Assembly: GCA_034659995.1 (NCBI GenBank)
Contig: JAYEIH010000030.1
Location: 1 to 20,969 of the forward strand
Direction: 5' to 3'
DNA: 20,969 bases
Source: JAYEIH01 sp034659995
GTDB taxonomy: Archaea; Methanobacteriota_B; Thermococci; Methanofastidiosales; B48-G16
In this document: positions 7,251 to 13,771 of the stretch, one piece after another
How the letters are laid out: each line of letters starts with the position of its first letter
How positions within the stretch are numbered: position 1 is the first letter of the stretch
Notes under the pieces: model-generated
Told to the model about the DNA's origin: nothing
Database searches by the model: none
Seen by the model: only the letters and a program-made list of their open reading frames with translations
Made by a program: the position numbers and the translations under genes

Positions 7251-8405
7251 ATGATAAAGATACCTTATGGGCCGGATACGGTAGGGATTGATCTCGATGC
7301 TGATATAGTACTGCCAAAAAAAGCTGAGTCCGATGAAAAAGAAGTCCTTGAAAACTGTATAACGGCTCTGAAAGAGTTCCTCGGGGAAAAAGTAACCTAT
7401 ATTGTTAATGATAATAAAAGGCCGACAAAAACTAAAAAGATCCTGGATAGTATAGAACTGAAACCGGATGATAGTATCCTCATTGCCACAGGGGCTCATG
7501 ATCACCCCGGTGGGAACTGGATCAGGGAGAACTTTGGGGAGAGCAATGTGCATGTCCACGATGCCCGGAGATCGAGTTTCACATATTACGGAAAAACTTC
7601 CTTTGGTAATGACGTTTACTTAAACAGTCTGATAGATGATACCGAAAAAATAGTCGCAATAAACTCCGTGGAACCGCATTATTTTGCGGGATTCACGGGA
7701 GGGAGAAAGAGTTTTCTTCCCGGAATAGCAAAGTTCGAGACCATAGAGAGAAACCATAAACATGCGCTTAATGAAAATGCTCGAACTCTGAACCTCAAGG
7801 GAAATCCTGTCCATGAAGAGATGATGGAAGTATGCAGTTTTGTTGGAGAAAAAAAGGAAGTTTTTGGCATAAATCTGGTTCAGGACTTGGAGGATAGAAT
7901 AGCAGACATTAAGTATGGCGATATAAAAAAAAGCTTTTACGATGCATGTGATACTGCCAGAAAACTCTTTGCAACGGAGATCGAAAAGAAATACGACACC
8001 GTTATTTCTGTCGCCAAGCATCCAATGGACATAAACCTGTACCAGTCTCAGAAGGCAATGGAAAATGCAAAACCCGCCTTAAAAAATGGCGGAAACTTGA
8101 TTCTTGTTTCAAAGTGCAGCGAAGGAATCGGTCCTTCTGAGTTTTATAATCTCTTAAAAAGCGGGACACCGGAGGAGGTTATGGAAAAAATAAGAGAGGG
8201 TTATAGGCTCGGATGGCATAAAACAGCAAAGATGATCGAGGCTCTGAGAAAGTACAATCTCTATGCCGTCACCGAGCTTCCGGATAACGTTCTGAAGGCT
8301 GTCGGCTTTATCCCATGGAAGCTCTCGGATCTGGAGGGCATAGATGGGGATGTTCTGGTAATCCCCAATGGTGGAATCACCGTTCCTTGTTTTTTATTAC
8401 AGTAA
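7251..8405 (+). CDS. larA: LarA-family nickel-pincer 2-hydroxyacid racemase
   Basis: This protein is related to lactate racemase LarA, which interconverts D- and L-2-hydroxyacids with a nickel-pincer nucleotide. Several motifs match. NDNKRPT (about 54-59) corresponds to DxxRPT. GAHD carries the first catalytic His (H83). EPHYFAGFTGGRKSFLPG carries the second His (H143) and the pincer-linked Lys (K153), spaced exactly 10 residues as in characterised LarA (174 and 184). The NH at 168-169 supplies the nickel-binding His, 16 residues after the Lys (200 in LarA). The 384-residue length is slightly below the usual 420 or so. Substrate is unknown, because LarA relatives act on several hydroxyacids. 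The cofactor-building larB, larC and larE are not in the window. It is cotranscribed with the PAC2 gene; a functional link is unclear. Confidence 0.88.
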   Translation: MIKIPYGPDTVGIDLDADIVLPKKAESDEKEVLENCITALKEFLGEKVTYIVNDNKRPTKTKKILDSIELKPDDSILIATGAHDHPGGNWIRENFGESNVHVHDARRSSFTYYGKTSFGNDVYLNSLIDDTEKIVAINSVEPHYFAGFTGGRKSFLPGIAKFETIERNHKHALNENARTLNLKGNPVHEEMMEVCSFVGEKKEVFGINLVQDLEDRIADIKYGDIKKSFYDACDTARKLFATEIEKKYDTVISVAKHPMDINLYQSQKAMENAKPALKNGGNLILVSKCSEGIGPSEFYNLLKSGTPEEVMEKIREGYRLGWHKTAKMIEALRKYNLYAVTELPDNVLKAVGFIPWKLSDLEGIDGDVLVIPNGGITVPCFLLQ

Positions 8406-8416
8406 CATTTATAAAT
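8406..8416 (+). promoter_or_regulatory. TATA box of the CARF-like gene
   Basis: CATTTATAAAT starts one base after the LarA stop codon. It lies about 30-40 bp before the ATG at 8447, which has a GGTGAGG site at 8438-8444. The small gene therefore probably has its own promoter. Confidence 0.5.
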
Positions 8417-8446
8417 AAGAACAGGAGAATTAGAAATGGTGAGGAA

Positions 8447-8791
8447 ATGAAGGTATTCATCGCTACATTAGGAGTAGGAAAAGGAACATGGGGCCATGTA
8501 GGCCGTTTGATGCAGGAAGAATGGGATGAGATAATACTGATAAGCAATGAATGGACAAAGGAGAGATTCTCCCATGAGAAAGATGCAGACTGGATAGAGG
8601 TAAACTCACGGGGGAGTGTAAATGATATGATAGAGGAGATAGGGGGCGCTCTGGAAGGATTGGAGAACGTTCACATAAATGTAACCTCTGGCAGCGGAAA
8701 GGAGCACATGGCATTACTGATGGCCATGAAGGAGAAAGACCTGGACTATAAGTTCTGTGTCCTTACAGATGACGGTGTGCGGACAGTTTAA
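8447..8791 (+). CDS. Small standalone CARF-like (Rossmann-type) protein
   Basis: The 114-residue cytosolic protein opens with a beta strand and a glycine-rich loop (MKVFIATLGVGKGTWGHVG, 1-19), then WDEIILISNEW. Near 78-92 it has VNVTSGSGKEHMALLMA with a preceding strand, and closes with a strand, VLTDDG. This pattern, an N-terminal TLG loop and a later N-(V/L)-T-x-G-x-K-x-M-like motif, matches CARF domains that bind cyclic oligoadenylates, but the protein has no HTH or nuclease domain. I chose the ATG at 8447 because it has a GGTGAGG site 2 bases upstream. A longer in-frame reading from 8315 would overlap larA and has non-protein-like sequence. The stop overlaps the convergent gene by 4 bases. 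No CRISPR or cas gene is visible, so a link to cyclic-nucleotide signalling is inference. Confidence 0.75.
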   Translation: MKVFIATLGVGKGTWGHVGRLMQEEWDEIILISNEWTKERFSHEKDADWIEVNSRGSVNDMIEEIGGALEGLENVHINVTSGSGKEHMALLMAMKEKDLDYKFCVLTDDGVRTV

Positions 8792-9468
8792 TTTTTAGGA
8801 GACTGTAGATCAACCGTACAGACATAGTACTCGTTGAAGATACCAGGGTTCTTTTTTATTTTTATATTGTCATAGTTCTTGAAGTACAGGAGAAGTGAAT
8901 ATTTCTTGGCGGGCTCATTGCGCTCCTTCAGATGTTTTCCCATTAAATCAATAAGTTCCTGTACGTATTCTCCTATTTTCAATTGATTTTTCTTGTATAC
9001 GTCCTGATATTTGGCATATACACGTACCGTTTTATCCCTTACATACCATCTCACGAATACTACTACCCATGCAGCGGCAATGATACCATACATTATTATA
9101 TGCAGTTGTGCTTCCGTGAGAAAGAACCTAAAAGATATAAACATAATCAGCGCAGCAAAGAACATAACAAGTAGTGCTTGCTTTACTAAAAACTGGGTGA
9201 TAAGCAGAAGCTTTCCATAAAATTTCATTCTGGGCTCCCTTTCTTCCGCTACATTTTGTATAGCTTCCATATCATTATAAACTTTATTCAATGAGGGTAT
9301 GGGAAAGCGTCTATGGACGTTTCTTGCTCTGTCTCTTAAAAGATTTCTGTTAACTCTTTTGCCGGCTCGATAGTTGTCAAGAACACTTATAAGCCATGCA
9401 AAGTCCTCAAAATTTTTATCTTTTCTAAAGATGAATCTTTTAATTCTTCTGAGTGCTATTCCAAACAT
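8788..9468 (-). CDS. Two-TM membrane protein of unknown function
   Basis: I do not recognise the family. The 226-residue product has a basic N-terminal region (about 1-80, with many Arg and Lys). Two hydrophobic helices (about 95-117 and 122-142) are joined by a very short turn. A charged, probably helical cytoplasmic C-terminal part (about 143-226) includes YVQELIDLMGKHLKERNEP. The positive charges on both flanks suggest both ends are inside. A GGGGGT tract abuts the ATG, too close for a normal ribosome-binding site, and a TATA-like box lies about 26 bp upstream, so a leaderless message is likely. It converges with the CARF-like gene, overlapping it by 4 bases at the 3' ends, so the two are not an operon. 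Confidence 0.72.
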   Translation of the reverse strand: MFGIALRRIKRFIFRKDKNFEDFAWLISVLDNYRAGKRVNRNLLRDRARNVHRRFPIPSLNKVYNDMEAIQNVAEEREPRMKFYGKLLLITQFLVKQALLVMFFAALIMFISFRFFLTEAQLHIIMYGIIAAAWVVVFVRWYVRDKTVRVYAKYQDVYKKNQLKIGEYVQELIDLMGKHLKERNEPAKKYSLLLYFKNYDNIKIKKNPGIFNEYYVCTVDLQSPKN

Positions 9469-9488
9469 ACCCCCACTACTCAGCTTCC

Positions 9489-9499
9489 TTTTTAAATTT
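9489..9499 (-). promoter_or_regulatory. TATA-like box of the two-TM protein gene
   Basis: On the minus strand this reads AAATTTAAAAA, centred about 26 bp before the ATG at 9468. That puts the expected transcript start at or next to the start codon. Confidence 0.45.
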
Positions 9500-9538
9500 T
9501 TTGTTGAATGTCGATATTAACATAGGCAAAACCGAAAA

Positions 9539-9548
9539 CTTTATAAAG
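9539..9548 (+). promoter_or_regulatory. TATA box of the APC permease gene
   Basis: CTTTATAAAG is a good archaeal TATA element, preceded by purine-rich AACCGAAAA that could serve as a BRE. The expected transcript start is about 9568-9573, giving a leader of about 75 bases. Confidence 0.65.
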
Positions 9549-9567
9549 AGTACACCATAATATTAAA

Positions 9568-9624
9568 TTGAGGTCCGATGACTTAAAGGGAGGACTTCAA
9601 AAGGATTCGAGAGTTAAAAGTTAA
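9568..9624 (+). promoter_or_regulatory. Permease leader element, possible 18-codon leader ORF
   Basis: GATGACTTAA (9577-9586) sits near the predicted transcript 5' end and recurs exactly at 19804-19813, at a similar distance from the TATA box of the secreted peptidase gene. Read from TTG at 9568, the leader is open to TAA at 9622-9624, giving a peptide containing SDDLKGG. The other leader encodes SDDLRGR from an ATG in the same register. Either an RNA or DNA regulatory site or a tiny translated leader would explain the match. Confidence 0.4.
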
Positions 9625-9645
9625 ATAAAAAGGAGGCGAAAAAAT

Positions 9646-11241
9646 ATGGCAGAAGAAGGCCCTGTTGTCTTTACACGAAGGGCATCAGGACTTGTAAGAG
9701 AAGTCGGAGCTTTTACAGCGATGAGTATTGGTCTGACGCATACTATTGGTGGTGGAATTAACAAACTGATGGTACTAATGAGATACGAGAATCCCGGTGC
9801 GAGCGAGTTTGGTGCATTCGGTATTGCTGGATTGATTGTGATACTTACAGCTGTAGCGTACACAATGCTTGCGGTGTCAATGCCGAGAACAGGTGGAGAT
9901 TACATCTACATTTCCAGAGCCATACACCCCGTACTAGGATTCCTGACGAGCTGGGCGTTCTACTTTACGGAAATTCTAAGCTTAGGTGTGATAGCCTACT
10001 ACGATACGGACTACTGGGCTTTAGGATTTAATATATACGGCTCGGCTACAGAAAATGCGACGATGTATGACTGGTCGGATACGCTGACGAATAATGACTC
10101 GGTGAGACTTGCTGTGGCCCTTTCGATTGTAGTGGTTGCTGCACTGGTAACGTACTTAGGTACAAGGGTGTACTCGTACATTATTAACATTGGACTGTTC
10201 CTTGGAGTCATTGGCAGTATAGTGATGGGTGTATATTTCCTTGCCCATTTAAGCGGTGATACAGCGCAACTATGGAATGAGACCTATGGTCCCGGAACAT
10301 ACGAGGCGATCCATACCAAGGCGGTAGATCTTGGAGTTGAGACAGCATCTTTCAGCGTGGGTGCTACGATTGATGCGAGTATTGCTGCTGTCTGGGCTTA
10401 TATCGGTTTCACAGCTGCAGCCTATATGGGTGGTGAAGTGAAAAACCCGAGCAGGAGTCTGATATGGGCGATGGTCGGTGGTTCTATTGTGATTATAGCC
10501 TACTACCTGTTCCTGAGCTTGATGGTTGCGAACACATTTGGCGACTTCATGGCGGACTACGCGTACATGTACTTTGACCAGAAGGAGACACTACTGGAGA
10601 TAATGCCACATGCGCCTGCGGCTATACTTCCAACGTATGCTTGTGCGCTGGCACCCGGACAGACCGTTCTGCAGCTAATAATGGCACTTTCGGCAGCTAT
10701 ATGGCTGTTGAATGACATTCCAGCATTCTTCCTGGTATGTTCGAGGCTTGTATTCTCCTGGTCGTTCGACAGATTCTTCCCGGAGAAGCTTGCAGACGTA
10801 AACGACAGATTCCACTCCCCGCACTACGCTATTTTGCTCACTGCGATAGGTGGATTTGTAGGAGTGCTGCTGTGTGCTGCCGGTGAGTATCAGGCCGCTA
10901 TGGAGACGACGGTTGGATTCCTGTTTGCGATTACATTCGGTACGGCTGCGGCGGCAATAACGCCGTACGTGCGAAAGGACCTCTACGAACGTTCCATAAA
11001 ACTTGAGGTTGCAGGAGTGCCAGTAATGACTATATTTGGTCTTCTGGCGTTCGGTTGTAACTTCTTCCTGCTCTTTGTTGCAGGTTCAGGTCTTTGGACA
11101 GGAGACTCAGGTTTATTGAACTTGGGACTTGTCGCTATCTGGGAGTTCATAGGACTTCTGATATTCGTTGCGTACTACAAGCACAACATAGATAGAGGCG
11201 TGGACGTCGACACAATATACGCGGAGATTCCACCCGCTTAA
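9646..11241 (+). CDS. APC-superfamily amino-acid permease
   Basis: This 531-residue integral membrane protein has about 12 hydrophobic helices and the amino acid-polyamine-organocation layout. An early unwound-helix region has MSIGLTHTIGGGINK, and MPRTGGDYIYISRAIHPVLGF (about 79-99) is the hallmark P-x-x-GG-x-Y segment. IGFTAAAYMGGEVKNPSRSLIWAM matches the family's GGE-x-K/R-P helix 6-7 region. It should import amino acids or a related metabolite by proton or cation coupling; the substrate cannot be read from sequence. The ATG follows a strong AAGGAGG site 7 bases upstream, and the gene has a clear TATA box and its own leader. The codon choice looks more uniform than its neighbours (GTG, GCG, GGT, TTC frequent), suggesting high expression. 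A long oligo-T tract follows. Confidence 0.92.
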   Translation: MAEEGPVVFTRRASGLVREVGAFTAMSIGLTHTIGGGINKLMVLMRYENPGASEFGAFGIAGLIVILTAVAYTMLAVSMPRTGGDYIYISRAIHPVLGFLTSWAFYFTEILSLGVIAYYDTDYWALGFNIYGSATENATMYDWSDTLTNNDSVRLAVALSIVVVAALVTYLGTRVYSYIINIGLFLGVIGSIVMGVYFLAHLSGDTAQLWNETYGPGTYEAIHTKAVDLGVETASFSVGATIDASIAAVWAYIGFTAAAYMGGEVKNPSRSLIWAMVGGSIVIIAYYLFLSLMVANTFGDFMADYAYMYFDQKETLLEIMPHAPAAILPTYACALAPGQTVLQLIMALSAAIWLLNDIPAFFLVCSRLVFSWSFDRFFPEKLADVNDRFHSPHYAILLTAIGGFVGVLLCAAGEYQAAMETTVGFLFAITFGTAAAAITPYVRKDLYERSIKLEVAGVPVMTIFGLLAFGCNFFLLFVAGSGLWTGDSGLLNLGLVAIWEFIGLLIFVAYYKHNIDRGVDVDTIYAEIPPA

Positions 11242-11256
11242 AGGCTCTTAAACAAT

Positions 11257-11286
11257 CTTTTTTTCTTTTTTTATTTTTCAATTTTT
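11257..11286 (+). terminator. Long oligo-T termination tract
   Basis: Several T runs interrupted by single bases follow the permease stop within 20 bases. This is the strongest T tract in the window, consistent with a monocistronic permease transcript. Confidence 0.6.
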
Positions 11287-11294
11287 CAAGAAAG

Positions 11295-11306
11295 GTTTTT
11301 ATATAG
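11295..11306 (+). promoter_or_regulatory. TATA box of the metallophosphoesterase gene
   Basis: GTTTTTATATAG is centred about 34 bp before the ATG at 11335, with a GGTGAT ribosome-binding site at about 11326-11331. The leader would be about 8-10 bases. Confidence 0.55.
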
Positions 11307-11334
11307 TTATTAAGAAAAGAATAATGGTGATAAA

Positions 11335-12282
11335 ATGACACGAATGTTTTTTTCAGTAGATGCTCATGGGAGCACAGTGGTATGGAGAAAATGGGTAAGC
11401 GTACCCAGTTTTCATAATGCCGATATGTTGCTCCTCTGTGGTGATCTTACGGGTAAGGCGCTTGTTCCGCTAATAGAGCAGAAAGATGGAAAGTACAGTA
11501 CACACTACTTCGGACGAAAATGGACCTTGAGCACGGAACAGGAAGTAGAAGACATGGAAAAAAGACTGGCTGATTCAGGAACATATGCCTTCAAGACAAC
11601 AAATGATGAAATAGCAGAGATGAGAGGAGACAGGGATCTCGTGGATAAAAAAATAGAGGAAGCAATATGCAATAGGCTGCGGGAGTGGTTCGATCTCTTA
11701 TTGGAGAAGGTGGATCCAGAGAAGGTTCAGCTTATGGCAATGCCTGGCAATGATGATGAGTTTTATGTAGATTCCGTAATTAAGGAGTATGAGGATAAGG
11801 GGATTATATGGTGCCTGGACGAGCCTGTGGACATTGGTGGCTTTGAATGTATCAGCTATGCACATGTGAACCCAACGCCGTGGAACACGGACCGGGAGAA
11901 GCCCGAGGAGGAGCTTAGAAAGGACATAGATAATCTCGTGGACAAACTTGATAACGTAGAGAAGTCCATATTTAATTTCCATGCCCCCCCATACGGCACA
12001 CGACTGGATCTGGCGCCAAAACTCAAAAATCTTAAGGTGCAGACCACCGGTGGTGAAGTTGAGATGGAGCATGTAGGAAGTAAGGCGGTCTATGAAGCAG
12101 AAAAGGAGTACCAGCCAATGATCGGGCTGCACGGGCATATTCATGAGAGTTATGCGTCTGAGGTGATAGGAAATACTCCAGTAGTAAACCCCGGATCAGA
12201 GTATGGAGAAGGTATCCTAAGAGGGTTTATTATAGAGCTTGATGAGAACGGTGTTGATAAATACTGGAAGGTAGAAGGATAA
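11335..12282 (+). CDS. Calcineurin-like metallophosphoesterase
   Basis: This 315-residue cytosolic phosphoesterase has the dinuclear-metal motif series in order: SVDAHGS (D9, H11), GDLTG (D37), GND (N139), HAPP (H216) and the closing LHGHIHES (H268, H270). NPGSEY completes the fold near the C-terminus. The gap between the second and third motifs is about 100 residues, longer than in minimal family members, and contains a helical insertion (about 60-135). The insertion may carry substrate specificity. The substrate is unknown; phosphodiesters, nucleotides and phosphoproteins are all possible. A TATA box and GGTGAT site support this start. An inverted repeat plus T tract overlaps the stop codon. 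The next gene, a nucleotidyltransferase-fold protein, begins 35 bases later. Confidence 0.88.
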   Translation: MTRMFFSVDAHGSTVVWRKWVSVPSFHNADMLLLCGDLTGKALVPLIEQKDGKYSTHYFGRKWTLSTEQEVEDMEKRLADSGTYAFKTTNDEIAEMRGDRDLVDKKIEEAICNRLREWFDLLLEKVDPEKVQLMAMPGNDDEFYVDSVIKEYEDKGIIWCLDEPVDIGGFECISYAHVNPTPWNTDREKPEEELRKDIDNLVDKLDNVEKSIFNFHAPPYGTRLDLAPKLKNLKVQTTGGEVEMEHVGSKAVYEAEKEYQPMIGLHGHIHESYASEVIGNTPVVNPGSEYGEGILRGFIIELDENGVDKYWKVEG

Positions 12283-12299
12283 AATATCCTTCTTTTTTA
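12273..12299 (+). terminator. Hairpin plus T-tract terminator
   Basis: A 9-bp perfect stem (12273-12281 with 12285-12293, AGAAGGATA/TATCCTTCT) with a 3-base loop is followed by a T run. The stem includes the phosphoesterase stop codon. It looks like an intrinsic terminator, unusual in archaea, where oligo-T alone normally suffices. Confidence 0.55.
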
Positions 12300-12317
12300 T
12301 ATTTTTGGAGTGGTACA

Positions 12318-13106
12318 ATGAGCATGAGTGTTGAAGAATTAAAGGAACAGGAAAAAGAATTTTTCGAGATGAGAGATGAGATTATAGAGGAGGCAAATAA
12401 ACGAGGCGTGGTACTTAGGGTATTAGGAGCTATTGCTTTCAGAACACAGTGTCCTAATTATAAATATCTTGAGTATGATCTTGGTAGAGTTCTGACGGAT
12501 ATAGACTATGTGGGATACAACAGCCAGTTACACGGAATAGAGGACGTTTTTGGTGACCTGGGGTATACAGAGGATTTGGGCTTGAAGACTATGATGAAAA
12601 GGATGGGTGCCAACAGAAGGATATTCTATGGGGAAAATGACCTCCACTCGGATGTTTTTCTTGATGAGTTGAAGTTCTGCCACATATTAAAGTTCAAGGG
12701 CAGGCTGGAGATAGACCCTGTTACGATATCGCTCTCAGATTTACTGCTCGAGAAACTTCAGATCGTAGAGATAAATGAAAAAGATATTATTGACTGTGTC
12801 GTTCTTCTCAGGGAGAAGGAGGTAGGCACCGATGATGAAACAACGATAAATAAGAGTTATATTTCCAAGCTCTTCTCGAAGAACTGGGGATGGTGGAGAA
12901 CGGGGACTGAGAACCTCGAGAACATAAAACACTTTGCCAGTAATTACGATAAACTGACAGAAGAAGATAAAAATATTGTAATTGGAAAGATAGACGAGTT
13001 GAGGGAAGCCATAGATAATAAAGGGAAGTCTATGGGCTGGAAGATGAGGAATAAGATCGGCGACAAGAAGAAATGGTACAGAGAAGTTGAAGAGGTAGAT
13101 AGATAA
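12318..13106 (+). CDS. Nucleotidyltransferase-fold protein, AbiEii-like
   Basis: The 262-residue product has the core of the polymerase-beta-like nucleotidyltransferase fold. LRVLGAIAFR (about 33-42) fills the G-S position with a variant LG. LTDIDYVG (D61, D63) supplies two metal-binding acidic residues, and HSDVFLD (D112) the third. The following segment, SLSDLLLEKLQIVEINEKDIIDCVVLL, strongly resembles the helix of AbiEii/MNT-type proteins that leads into the C-terminal helical domain. The Gly-Ser pair of active transferases is here Gly-Ala, so activity is uncertain. AbiEii proteins are toxins paired with AbiEi antitoxins, but no such partner is adjacent; single-copy relatives of unknown role also exist. 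A GGAGTGG site lies upstream; the ATG at 12324 is an alternative start. Confidence 0.7.
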   Translation: MSMSVEELKEQEKEFFEMRDEIIEEANKRGVVLRVLGAIAFRTQCPNYKYLEYDLGRVLTDIDYVGYNSQLHGIEDVFGDLGYTEDLGLKTMMKRMGANRRIFYGENDLHSDVFLDELKFCHILKFKGRLEIDPVTISLSDLLLEKLQIVEINEKDIIDCVVLLREKEVGTDDETTINKSYISKLFSKNWGWWRTGTENLENIKHFASNYDKLTEEDKNIVIGKIDELREAIDNKGKSMGWKMRNKIGDKKKWYREVEEVDR

Positions 13107-13120
13107 ATCTTTTGATTTAT

Positions 13121-13753
13121 ATGAAAGTGATAGACGTCATAAAAAATAGACGGTCAATACGGAAGTTTAAAAAAAAGAATGTCAGACCTGAACCGATGAA
13201 GGTAATACTGGATGCGGCGAGATGGGCGCCTTCGGCCAGCAATAGGCAGCCATGGAAGTTTATTATACTTTCAGAAAAAGATGATAAAGAGCTTGTTGCC
13301 CGATTGTATGTGGATGCCTATAAAAAAGAGGCAAATGATGTCGTTCTCAGGGATGATGCCGATCAGTACTTTGAGAAACCCTATGAGGTCAAAAAGAGGA
13401 TTCTTGAGATGACCGATCTTTTATGGGATCAGATGGCAAACCCCCAGTATATTGTTCTCGTCTGTGCAAATACGAAAAAATCCAAATCGTATCTTTTTGA
13501 GTCCGGTTGTGCTGTGCAGAATATGATGCTTGCCGCATGGGAGATGGGAATCGGCTCATGTGTCATAGAGATCGCAACGAGCCTTCTTTCAGAGTACTTT
13601 GATATAGATACACTGAAAAACTACTTTGCCATTCCGGAGCATATAGAGGTCGTCTCGCTTGTCCCCATGGGTTTTCCTGAGAAAATACCACCTCCCCCCC
13701 CTCGTGAGCTTCTGAGAGATTTTCATTTTAGGCACTACTGGATACCAGGTTAG
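13121..13753 (+). CDS. Nitroreductase-family FMN oxidoreductase
   Basis: The 210-residue product is a nitroreductase-family flavoprotein, using FMN to reduce nitro compounds, quinones or other acceptors with NAD(P)H. FMN-phosphate contacts appear in KNRRSIRKFKKKNV (about 8-21). ARWAPSASNRQPWKFI follows, then SGCAVQNMMLAAWEMGIGS, which matches the family's C-terminal FMN and dimer region. GFPEKIPPPPPREL near the end is the usual MGYP-x-x-x-P-type tail. An in-frame TTG nine bases upstream (13112) is possible, but the ATG gives the standard N-terminus. No good ribosome-binding site precedes either start, and the gene begins 14 bases after the previous stop, so it is probably translated as part of the upstream transcript. 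Physiological substrate unknown. Confidence 0.9.
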   Translation: MKVIDVIKNRRSIRKFKKKNVRPEPMKVILDAARWAPSASNRQPWKFIILSEKDDKELVARLYVDAYKKEANDVVLRDDADQYFEKPYEVKKRILEMTDLLWDQMANPQYIVLVCANTKKSKSYLFESGCAVQNMMLAAWEMGIGSCVIEIATSLLSEYFDIDTLKNYFAIPEHIEVVSLVPMGFPEKIPPPPPRELLRDFHFRHYWIPG

Positions 13754-13771
13754 CTATTTTTAGGTGATACT

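Noticed and set aside
8315..8446. N-terminal extension of the CARF-like gene
   Set aside because: It overlaps larA, has non-protein-like composition, and lacks a ribosome-binding site; the ATG at 8447 has GGTGAGG.
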